Assembly: GCA_001969505.1 (NCBI GenBank)
Contig: LSSK01000134.1
Location: 1-36,871 of the forward strand
Direction: 5' to 3'
Source: Zancudomyces culisetae
Lineage: Eukaryota > Kickxellomycota > Harpellomycetes > Harpellales > Legeriomycetaceae
Length of the DNA stretch: 36,871 nucleotides
Shown here one piece after another: positions 1-10,000 of the stretch. The notes under the pieces are model-generated. The model was not told the DNA's origin. It worked only from the letters and a program-made list of their open reading frames with translations, and ran no database searches. The first letter of the stretch is position 1. Every line of letters starts with the position of its first letter. Both the position numbers and the translations under genes were made by a program.

Positions 1-203
1 GTGAGTGTGTAGCTTGTGTATGTCAAGGCTCTAGCTGCTGGTGTGCGCTTGTAGATTGGGTATTTTGATGGTTGCTATTTGGATTTAATTACCCAAGTTT
101 AATTTTCTGCTCGTATATGTGTGCCAAAATGATTACTTACTTGGTAGAAAGCTTGTTTCTCGACTAGGGTCATTCCCTTGAATAGTCTTCCTGTTCCTCT
201 CAT
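1..203 (-). CDS. COX7: COX7A-like cytochrome c oxidase subunit, 5' part (gene leaves the window)
   Basis: Partial gene in two exons: 141-203 (21 codons from the ATG at 203-201) and 1-74, with an intron at 75-140 (donor GTAAGT, acceptor AAATAG). The 45 readable residues contain LVEKQAFYQ followed by YPIYKRTPAARALTYTSYTL. From family knowledge, this fits the VIIa/Cox7 pattern of an EKQ-LFQ motif, then a basic segment, then the start of the single membrane helix, so the product would be a small inner-membrane subunit of complex IV. Exon 2 is still open at base 1; the helix and stop lie outside. The join is phase 0 and the donor is a perfect consensus. The short length and missing C-terminus keep this tentative; another small mitochondrial membrane protein is possible. 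Confidence 0.6.
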
Positions 204-1206
204 TTTTTCGTTTTTTTGATTAAAATTCCTTTTCGTCTGTCTTTGAATTTCGTAAAGAAATGTTTGTGAAAGCAAAATTATAGAACCTTTTTAGTTTTTG
301 GCAGTAGAATTTCCTGTTTATCTAAAAAATTTTATCTTCATTTTTAACTATTTTTTTTATCGTACCATAAATGAATAATACCAGATGCCTATTCGCCACT
401 TTTCCAATATTAGCTTAATTTTTGAATTGACTATTATTCAGGCCAAATTTCCCTTATCTTGCACTATATTAAACCCGAATCCAGTACAAAAAATAAAAAT
501 AAAAATAAAATTGTGCACACTTATTGGATCACTCATCTTGCGTACCCACCAGTAATATGTTTAGGTGTGAATAGCTATGTACAATGTTATACAGCAAATC
601 CGAAAAGTTTAAAAAGTAAAACGATAGTCAATGTCCTAAATCAAGGATAATGGTAGGGGAAATAGGGCGAGAAATAGGGAGGTGCATCCACAAACGATGT
701 ATACCTTGTAGACTGTGTGAAATAAACTGGTTCAAAGGGGTGAAGCTTTGGGTCATGTTTCTAGAGTAGCTATCATCAGTCCACCACACTCAAAGGAGTA
801 TAGGAGTATGGGAGTATAGCAGGCTGTGTACAAAGTATTTGAAAGAGTTGTCTGTTTAGTACCAGTGTCGATTTGCCTCTCTATTATATACTTAAATAGT
901 AAGCTGACTACAAGAATACTATGATATTTAGTGCCCGAGCCATCTGGTTAACAAGAAAAACAAAAAGATATATTTAAACAAAGCCCTAATACCAACAATT
1001 TTACAGCAGAGTTACTTAGTTCGGTAATTACAAATCGATTGAAAATTTTTTTTTTTAGTAAAACAAGAAACGCTAGATTTTTTTTTGGAATAAGTACACA
1101 TTGCATATAAAAATACTAGTTACTGACACTATTCATAAAAAATACATCCCTGCAGGCGTTGTTTTAAGGGTTTTCAAATGCTAATTTTGTCTGCATAATA
1201 TAAATA
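204..1206. other. Divergent intergenic region between COX7-like and TMA23
   Basis: About 1 kb of AT-rich sequence between two divergently transcribed genes, so it should hold both promoters. I see no convincing coding exon. The only open stretch of note (459-650) has no family resemblance. An imperfect triplicate of GGAGTAT-like units lies near 795-820. No tRNA-like arm was found. Confidence 0.5.
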
Positions 1207-1990
1207 ATGTCGTTTGGGGAAAAGCATTTGAAAAAATTGGGTTGGAAAGAGTAAGTGAACCACAATGCTTGAGTATTAATGGACTTTTGTAGCCATTTCA
1301 ACTCTAATTTGCGAATATAGCACCACTTTTCAATTTATCGATTTTTTACCTTAAAATAGAGGACAGGGCCTAGGAATTACAAATGGAGGGATTAAAAAAC
1401 CAATATCAGTGAGTAAAAAGAAAAAGAAAGAAGCAGGGGTAAGAAAACACAAACATTGACTTGAATACTAGATAAATAAGCTAAACCACATAATAAACAA
1501 CAAACAACAACCTTAACATTAAAATAGTTGGGAGCTGAAAAACACGAGTGGCAATCACAATGGTGGGAAAATGTGTATAACACTGCGAGCCAAAATGTCC
1601 AAATTGTAAAAGTAAGTATTTTTCCTTTATTGATTTTACACAAACCTATTTTGGGAATATTAGCTAATACTGACACATCATATGGGATATCTGATCCTAA
1701 TACCTCCATTTTGTACTTGATTATACAAACAATAGGACCCTAATACTAAAGTCGGTAGTGCGAGCAATTCAGGAGGCGAGGAAAAATGTCCAAAGAAAAA
1801 GAGCTCGAAAAAATTAGAAAAGAGCCTTAAAAAGGAAAAGAAGGAAAAGGAAAAGAAGGAAAGAAAGGGAAAAAAAGAAAGAAAGGAGAAGAGCGACAAA
1901 ACAACATACACCCAGGATTCCAAGCCAGAGACAGATGCTTTGTATCATGGTTTATTTGTAAAGTCTGAAGCAGTATTGGCAAACTATTGA
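1207..1990 (+). CDS. TMA23: G-patch nucleolar protein, TMA23/GPATCH4 type
   Basis: Four exons: 1207-1250, 1360-1438, 1528-1611 and 1736-1990 (TGA), 153 aa. Introns have donors GTAAGT, GTAAGA, GTAAGT and acceptors ATAG; the phases fit throughout. Exons 1-2 encode a G-patch start, HLKKLGWKEGQGLG, then a basic run. Exon 3 encodes QWWENVYNTASQNVQI, matching the WW-x-x-x-F/Y-N motif that follows the G-patch in GPATCH4 and Tma23. Exon 4 is a Lys/Glu-rich tail ending in an FVKSE segment, as in Tma23 (FVKS). Family members act in nucleolar ribosome biogenesis and bind or activate DEAH helicases; that role is inferred here. At 153 aa it is shorter than yeast Tma23 (about 210). It converges with VMA22, 170 bp away. 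Confidence 0.85.
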
Positions 1991-2160
1991 CCCTCAAAAA
2001 AAAACCTAGTAGACTAGGGGTACATTTATATATATCCTCAAGGTGTTTATCCAGAAAACAGGGATCTGCCCTTTATGTACATAATACAGCGCAGAATTGA
2101 CCGCAGAAAAGCCATAGGCTCACGTTAATAATTCATGTTTTTTTGCCATATAGATCTTAA

Positions 2161-2837
2161 TTATGGTAGATTCTTAAGTTTTTGTTTTAACTCGGTGACA
2201 TATTCGCGTTTTTCCATTAACTTTACTTGTAAATTTGCTAATTCAATTATTTCTTCTAAACTTGATTGAAATACAGCCTGGGAATCCTTTAGGGGCTTTG
2301 GCGGCAGCAGCCCAAACATGGTTATTGGATCTGTGATTTTTTTCTTTTCGGCTTCGGGTTGTGCATCCTTTTTGTTTTTTCTGTTCCTTAAAGTCTGAGA
2401 TTGTCCATTTAGTTCATTTCCCACTTTTGTAGAATCACCACTGCCTTTCTGATGTATTGTACTGCCTCCAAATGTCTTGTTAATTTTTGGCAGTTCAGAT
2501 TTAAGGAGTATGGTATTCGAGTCGCCAATATCTACACAAGTCAAGGCTTTGATCCGCATGTCATATTGATCGGGTGAAATATTCTTATGACCGACGATAG
2601 ATCTCGCACTGGACAAATTCATAAACGACTATTTTGCCAAAATTAGTACAACTTTGTGAATAATATTTACTATGTGTACTATAACAATCAAGAGAAAATA
2701 ACAATGAAAAAGCAAATTACCTTTTTTAGCTTGTCTTCCAAACGCCTTGATGTTTCTACATATTGGCTCAAGATTTTCAAATATTCCAAGTATTCATAGT
2801 CGATATTATCAAGGTTCGCAATAGTGAGGTCTTCCAT
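2161..2837 (-). CDS. VMA22: V-ATPase assembly factor VMA22 / CCDC115 homologue
   Basis: Two exons: 2721-2837 (39 codons, ATG at 2837-2835) and 2161-2628, separated by a 92-nt intron (donor GTAATT, branch-like TACTAAT about 14 nt before the ATAG acceptor). Product 194 aa; yeast Vma22 and human CCDC115 are about 180. The N-terminus is predicted helical, followed at the exon junction by SFMNLSSARS, the family's conserved 'G-F/W-x-x-L-x-x-A-R' segment. The C-terminal domain has DPITMFGLLPPKPLKDSQAVF and a final coiled coil, matching the CCDC115 'DP-x-x-W-F-G-x-L-x-P-x-x-L-x-x-A-Q-x-x-F' signature. It works in the ER, with Vma12 and Vma21, to assemble the V0 sector. The middle (residues about 80-130) is variable and lysine-rich. 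Confidence 0.85.
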
Positions 2838-3181
2838 TTTGTGTTAATGTTAAAGAATGGGCTTGAATTGAAAATATTAAAGGTATAAATGGTAGTTTTT
2901 GTGTATTTAACTTTTTTTGGAATACGAATTTCGAGTAAATAAAAACAAATGTTATATGGAAATAGCTAGTCTGTATTGGTCTATTGCAATTTTCTATTTG
3001 CATACTGGGAAGTATAATTAATTGCATTAATTTACTAGATATTAAAAAAGCGACAAATCCAAATAGCGATAAGAGGGTCTATAAACAGGTGCTTTAAATT
3101 AGCCTACTCATACATTCTCTCTATTTCTCACTCCTTCTGTTTCTCCAGAAAACAACCCATGCTTGTAAATATCACCGCATT
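2838..3181. other. Intergenic, VMA22 promoter / MetAP 3' flank
   Basis: 344 bp between two minus-strand genes, AT-rich. An open stretch on the minus strand (2809-3027) overlaps VMA22 exon 1 and has no family resemblance. Nothing else seen. Confidence 0.5.
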
Positions 3182-5046
3182 CTAGACTGTAAGGATCTCA
3201 TAACCGTTACTAGTTATTATAATGGTATGCTCAAACTGCGCAGATCTGGAACCATCACATGTAGAAATAGTCCAGCCATCAGGAAATATTATGCATTCCT
3301 TGGTGCCCTGGTTCAACATTGGCTCAATAGTAAATACCATTCCCTCTTTCATTACGCCAGGTTCGTCATTTTCTAAAATAAAAATAATATATATTAATCC
3401 TTTTGATCAATATGTACAAAACCAATATATCCCAAATACCAAGAACATGAAAAATCTTGTGAGAAAAAAGAAGATTTTGGTTAGCGCTTACTAAAATGAT
3501 AAATCAGTGGGTTTTGGTGGAACTCCTTTCCAATTCCATGTCCAGTGTATTGGTCATTGACTGAGTATCCAGCTTCATTTGCATAGTTTCTACAAGTTTA
3601 AATTATTACAACATAAAATGTTTTGCAAAAAAAAAAAAAAGCTACTAGCGATATTAAAAATACTTACTCTATTGAGTTACCAATTTGTCTAAGCTCTACT
3701 TCGGGTCCGCAAACATTCATGCCGATATCGAGCGCTTTCTTTGTGGCTTCAACAAGTGCCAAACCCTGTTGATCTACGTTTCCAACACAAAAAGTTGCCG
3801 AAGTATCACCATGGAAGCCGTTGCAATATACCTAATTAAAATATAAAATTGAATTGAATTAAGAGTTATAGTATATTAGCAGAGAGGTAGAGAGAGAAAG
3901 GGGGGGGGGTGAAGTTAGCTAAATTGTAATGTATCAACATTGGCATATGGTTCATTGAGATACATTGGCACCCAAAGTTCTTTCTTTTAAATCTTTTATG
4001 TGCTGAGAATATTGTATATTTTGCAATCCAAATGAAAGGTTATCTTACCGAAATGTCAATGTTAATAATATCTCCATCCATCAGTTTTCGTCTATTTTGG
4101 TTTTGATTTTAGTTCTTTTTTTTTCAATAGGATAGGAGGGAAGAGAATGGGAAAAACAAAGTAAAAACAATCGATTGTTGTTCAAAATATTGCATATAAT
4201 CATAGATTTTTACTTGTCTGGAATTCCATGAGCAACAATATTGTTGATACTGGTGCAAATGGATTTGGGAAATCCATAATAATTCAAAGGCGATGGGTAG
4301 GCTTCGTTTTCTATAATGAATTTACGAACCAATGTGTCAATTTCCAAAGTAGTAACACCCTCCTATATGTAGTAGTTATGTTAATATTAAGCATGATTAA
4401 ACAGTGTGGTTGTTATTGGGGTGTAATGAATTATAAAAGGTTTGGAGGGAGTTTGTAGAAACTCACAACCATCTTAAACAATATTTTTTAACTATGGAGA
4501 AGGAAGAGATAGAGTGGAGAAAAAAGGGAAAGAAAAAAAATGATTTTATACCTTCACCAACGTGCCAGAGTATCGTAATGTATCAGCAGCTAGTTTACAA
4601 CTGTGTTTTAGTTTGAGCAAATCTGATTCCGAAAGTGGTGCAAAAGTGTCAGCAAAGGAGGTGTTGAAATCGGTTGAGGGAATACCAGTACGTGAATACG
4701 CTGGTCTTCCGATATGTGATGGAACAAGTTCAAGAGATGGGTCTTGAGGAGTAGGTTTGCTGTTTAGATTTAGAGAGGTTGGTATGATCCGTGAGTAGTT
4801 GCCAAATCGATAGTGTTGGGGGCCACTTTTCCTGTTTGCTTTATGTCGGATATACCTTTTGGGAGTAAACAAGATGGAATTGGAATGGAAATTAGAATTT
4901 GAACTGGTTGTCAAATAGCTGGTGTGAATATTGTTCTCTGTTGTGGAACATATTCTTAGTGTTGAGTACTTGGAAAAAGCGCTGTTGGTTGGGGTGATTA
5001 AATTTGCAAATTTCCGTACAAATGCTCGTCTGTTACACAGTGACAT
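3182..5046 (-). CDS. Mitochondrial type I methionine aminopeptidase (MAP1D-like)
   Basis: Six exons: 4552-5046, 4214-4362, 4049-4091, 3668-3831, 3492-3589, 3182-3372 (stop TAG), giving 379 aa with all phases consistent. It removes the initiator methionine from mitochondrially made proteins. The first 50 or so residues are rich in Arg, Ser and Thr and lack acidic residues until about residue 37, as expected of a mitochondrial presequence. There is no N-terminal zinc finger as in cytosolic Map1. The pita-bread fold carries all five metal ligands: D227 (INIDIS), D238 (GDTSATF), H301 (GHGIGKEF), E333 (FTIEPM) and E364 (QFEHT). Exon 3 is only 43 nt and encodes [15 protein letters not shown]. cerevisiae has no dedicated mitochondrial enzyme of this type. 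Confidence 0.92.
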
Positions 5047-5406
5047 TATTTATACATTTAAGGCCGATTCCGATATATTTTTTCTGTCGTTGGTGATTAA
5101 AACAAAAATTTACTCAGTTTTACAAGAACAAGATAATATAAAACCAAAAAGATAAATAAATATAAAATTGATGATCATCGATATTTAATTTACAGTTTGA
5201 AACAAGCCAAACCCTTAAAGGCCAAATTTTTGCGAATGATTTTGGTTAGTACTGTTCCAAAAGAAAAAACAAAATAATAAATTAAATATTGAGTATAATA
5301 CCAATACACAAGGAAAGCAGGATAAGCAAAAAAAAAAGAGTTAAAGAGACAAGATGGATGAAAAAATAATAATAGTAAAAACTAAAAAAAAAAGACAAAA
5401 AACAAA
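5047..5406. other. Intergenic between MetAP start and SHY1 stop
   Basis: 360 bp, AT-rich, with A-tracts near 5330-5400 just downstream of the SHY1 stop. It should hold the MetAP promoter and the SHY1 3' end. No further gene seen. Confidence 0.5.
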
Positions 5407-6705
5407 CTATCTTCTAAACGCGATACGCTTTTGAGCAGCAGACTTCTGAGGTTTACGGATATTCAGATAAAACATAATGGAGGATGCCAGACAAAGTCCA
5501 AACCAAGTAAACATGTACTGAGCATGATCGTTTGGAATATTCAAAAGCGTGGAAACTTGTGAGGGTATTGGGATACCTTCTTTCAAGTACTTTGTGGAGT
5601 TTAGCAGCTTTTCCTTCTTGTTATCTATACAAACAGTGATGTAGTTAAAAATGAAAATGAAAATGAAAATGAAAATGATATGGGTGTTTCAACCCTTTAA
5701 TTGGCTTTTAAAGAATAACATCAAAAGAAAAAAGAGAAACAAATCGGTAAAAGTATAGAGAACTACATACCATGTAAAGTCTCAAACAGTAATGGGATCG
5801 ATCCGCTGGTCTTTGCCATCAAATCTGCATCTAATATGAACCATTCATTGCTTTGTGGGTTTGATTCTGGTGTAAATTTGTTATACTATAAAGAATGAGA
5901 AAAGGTTAATGGAGGGCTAAACATAAGATTTGATAAATGTAATATGGGTTGGCCAAATACATATACATATCCGTGCTAGATCAACTTACTCTTTGGCCTT
6001 TTCGTCCCATTACAAGGAGTTCAACTTTTTCAGTGCTCAAAGACTGTGGTCGTTTCGACTGATCAGCATGGTTATTATCAACAAAACCTCGAAGAACTAG
6101 TACTCTTGAACTATTATCATTATCATTATCACAATATAATCAAATTAATAATAAAACAAAAGAGTAGTTGTAATAACTTACCCATCAGAATCCAAAATAA
6201 ATGGGGTGATAATATTGAAACCAAGGGTTCCATCTTTGGTAATCGGTCCTACTCTCATTTCATTTTGGTGATCAAAAGTACCAAACATTCTGAATTTCAA
6301 ATACTCTATATCAGTAGAGCTAACCCCCTCAGTTCCAGTGAAAACAACAGGTGGTTTGTGGATTCTTCCATTGACAAAGTCAAGCAAATCCTGTTTCCAG
6401 CCCAACCTCTTGTACTGCCAATATCCCAACCCAAATGTTATTATAGGGACTAAAGCTAGAGAGAAGGTTTTCAACGAATATAGTTTTCGTCTGTGTTCGA
6501 TATCAACAACCGATTCATCTACATTATGAATGGACTTTACTTTTCCCTTGGAATTTGTTGAATAGTAATTATGAGAAGAGGCTTTTTTCGGTTTCCAAAT
6601 CGTATTAGCGCTGTGTTTATTTGTCCTGGTGGACCTTGTGGCAGTGTTTAAAAACCCACCTTGTTGCCTATTAATGTTACTAAATATTGACCTGAACCTA
6701 TTCAT
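5407..6705 (-). CDS. SHY1: Cytochrome c oxidase assembly factor SHY1/SURF1
   Basis: Four exons: 6182-6705, 5990-6110, 5771-5885, 5407-5624 (TAG), 325 aa. The introns (71, 104, 146 nt) have GTAAGT, GTAAGT and GTATGT donors and ATAG acceptors. The first 50 residues are basic and Ser/Thr-rich, a likely mitochondrial presequence. The first membrane helix (about 81-95) runs into GYWQYKRLGWK, the SURF1 signature. LVLRGFV and NEWFILDADLMA match the conserved intermembrane-space domain, and the second helix is about 292-307 (FTWFGLCLASSIMFYL). SURF1 proteins act in the inner membrane in haem delivery to and assembly of Cox1. The third intron contains an AAAATG simple repeat. Confidence 0.93.
5648..5683. 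repeat. AAAATG hexanucleotide repeat
   Basis: Six consecutive AAAATG units inside the third SHY1 intron. A simple polymorphism-prone repeat; no function is implied. Confidence 0.9.
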
Positions 6706-7010
6706 TTTTATTATATTTTTGTGTTGAATTTGTGGTTGCTTTTGTTGTTATGAAGGGTCGGGTGTTGCATAATAATGAATGAAAAGAGGAAAGGTAAAAG
6801 TATTGGCATTTACCTATTATTAATATAATTTTTTGAATTACAACCAGCATAGTTTTGTAGCTTATCAACGGACTCGAAGTGCAACTATGTTTTCCATTTA
6901 ACTCTTTGATTTGATTTAATTTTATTAGTGGTTGAAAATGTATCTGAAGTATTAAAACAATTAAACAAATAAAAAACAAATAAAAAGGAACCGAGTAGAA
7001 AAAGATAAAC
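6706..7010. other. Intergenic between SHY1 start and UGGT stop
   Basis: 305 bp, AT-rich, between two co-directional minus-strand genes. An open frame on the minus strand (6698-7021) is hydrophobic AT-driven sequence with no family resemblance. Nothing else seen. Confidence 0.5.
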
Positions 7011-10000
7011 TCAAAGTTCATCCTTAACAGGGGCCTTATTCAAAACGGAATGAATGTAGTTATCATACTGTGTCCATTCAGGCAATAACCGTCTAGCCAC
7101 ATCAAGTTTCTTTTCCTTAGTCATGGGGTTATTACACAAATCAATCGTCTTTGCGTTTTTAAAGGTTTTGGAAGAACACCAAGTTTCGCACCATAGCCAT
7201 TCAGGAGGAAGCGAAAAGATAGGAACCAAATGTTGCATGTTGTTTGGCAGATCTTGATCGAGATTAGATAGAGAGTTTTTGTCAACAGATAATTGCTGGT
7301 ATTGGGCACGAAGCTTATCACCAGCAAGTAATTTACGGAACACAGTAAGGTCAACCAAATAAAGAGCGGAAATGTGATAAGGTTTGCCGCGCAAATGGTC
7401 CTTCCAGTATCCATGATTCCAGAATCTAAACCCTTCGATTTCAGGTCTATCATTACAGAAAGGAACATATGCATACGGAGCACCGTTGATGTTCATATCA
7501 TAAAGCTGTTGCAGATCAGTACGAACAATTTGGTCAGCATCAACAAAGATCACACGTTCCAAATCCATAGGGAATAACACATCAAGAAACAGGATTTTGT
7601 AACCCCAAATTGTCCGCTGTTTAACAGTTTCTTTGTTGAGCCAGTATGGCCACTTGTAAGAAATCAGCCGATACTCAAAGCCAAGTTTGGCTGATAAAAT
7701 AGGCAAAAAGACGTTTTTGAATTTTGGAGACATAAAGTTATCAATCAACCAGAAAGTCACGTGGGACTGGGTCTGTTTCATGACACTTGTTATCATGATA
7801 CTCATCAATCGCTCATACAAATGGCCGCTGGCAACTGCAAAGATGTTGAGAGATTTCTTGGACTTGGTCAAGCCGCCACCGAAGCGTGGGATGTAGTCCA
7901 TAAGGTATTTGACAGCCTTTTGAGCAGTTCTCCTGCCCAAATTGCCCGAATCTTCTTTACTAAAGACTGGGAAAATGGTTTTTCCGTTGAATGAGTCGAT
8001 TACGATAATATTCGAATCGGAACTTGCGGCGTTAAAGTCATCGTGTTTGATATTTTCAATACGGTAGACATCATCGACAGTTTGCTGCTTGTTTATATTC
8101 AAGAAATACGCGCCAAACTCAGACTGCAGTTGGAAATAACCCAAATTGGCCATGATTGCAGTGTCGCTAACCACAGTGCTATTTTTGGTTCGAAGCTGTG
8201 ATAAATTCAGCTGGATTCCAGCTGGCGATACGCCATCGGTGGTTGCGGCATGTCCCTCAAGCAGTATCTTGTTGAGTCGGTATTCAGCAGCAATATGATC
8301 ATTGTTGTCAGTGATCACAATGTTGTCCAAATCATACTCAGATTTCGAGGCACTGACCATCCAGCTGCTTGGAACCTTCAAATCCAAAGTAAGCAACGTC
8401 TGTCTTGGCAAGTTTTCAAACTCCCCAATTGGCTCCTGTCGTTCTCCCTTATAAAACACCGGCTTGTGGTTCATAACTATTCTGCTAAATTTTTTAATCG
8501 TCCCCTCGCCATCATCCTGCATTTTATCCGCCGACGGTTCAATGAATACCGTTACTTTAACGCCAGTCATTGCGCTTAGAATTCTCAAGAGTGGCGCCCA
8601 AGTGATAGCTTCCTCAGAAACCGGATCTATTATAGCTTTAAACTCAACAAAATAATCGTTTTTACCTTTGGTTATTTTGGTGAACTTTTCTGGGTTCTTA
8701 ATTAGGAGTTCAATGTTTGACCGTGTATGTTTCCATGAATTTTGGAAAAGCCCTTGTGATTTATGTTGCCTCATCGTCTCTAAATAAACCACATTACATT
8801 TGATAAACTTATCTGCGTTGTCTTGTTTTAATGTATCTCCCATCTCGATTCCTTCATGGTTGTCTTCAAACTCCTTTTCAATTATAGCTCTAATAATCTT
8901 TGTATTAACATTGACTTTCTTGTTAATTGTAGGGTATATTTTTCCTCCTATCACTAGTACAGTACCAGGTTCAGTTTGCGACTTGTCCAAAACTAGGTTG
9001 AGTTCCTCTGCCTTATTCTTCTGATTATCTTGTGCTTTACTCAGTTTTTCTATATATGCCTGCACATCTTCAACTTTCAAGTTTACTTTGGATGTCTTTT
9101 TAGCCAACTCGACTATCTCTTGTGCGTCAACAGTTTGTGATTCATTATTGATGCTCTTATACAAGTAATACAACTCGATCAATCCCCCCTTTCCTGTATA
9201 CTTAATCTGTTTTGTTCCCTCCAAAAACAATCCCAGTCTTATATCAATCTTTTTGACTTTATTGACCATTGTTTCCAATACACCAGCCACTGCTTTTTTG
9301 CTTTTCACATCATCCAAATCCGCTCTCATCCAAATTGTAACTGTGTTGCTATTAACGACACTGCTGTTTGCGTTAGTTATGTATTTTATATCCTTCATCC
9401 ACCCTTCATCAAGTTTTTCTGTTTGTACCATCTTGAATTCACGCTCGTCATCGTCTGCAATTATCAAGCTACTCTTGTCTTGTACCAACTCTCGTCCTCG
9501 CAACTCCAACATTGCTGAGTATATATCTGTTTCTTCAAATGACATTTTTCCAAACAACAACATCTTGGCTATATCCATAACCGCCCGCTGGTATGCTTTC
9601 AGCATAGTATTGATATATCGTTTGTTGTAACTGACAATCTCTCCATTACAAAATGTTATTTCCACCCCACTCTTACTTGCCTCCTTTACCAGCTCCAATC
9701 TCTCTACATAGTTTTTCCACCCTGTAAAAATCTTTTCCAGATTTTTAACCTCCCCATCAATTCCCAATTTATTAAACTCCTCCTCCGCGATTTTCTCAAT
9801 ATCCTTACCATTCTTGTTCGCTCTTTTATGTATATTTGTCAAATACTCAATCACTTTCTTGATTCCCTTCTTTCGATATACCTTATAGAACATCCGTACC
9901 ATCTTTTCTGTTCCCTCTGTGTTAGCTGCTGTTTGTAGAGGTACTATTCCAAACCTAATTGGATACTCCTCTTTAATTGCATTAACTATGGTTCCGATCA

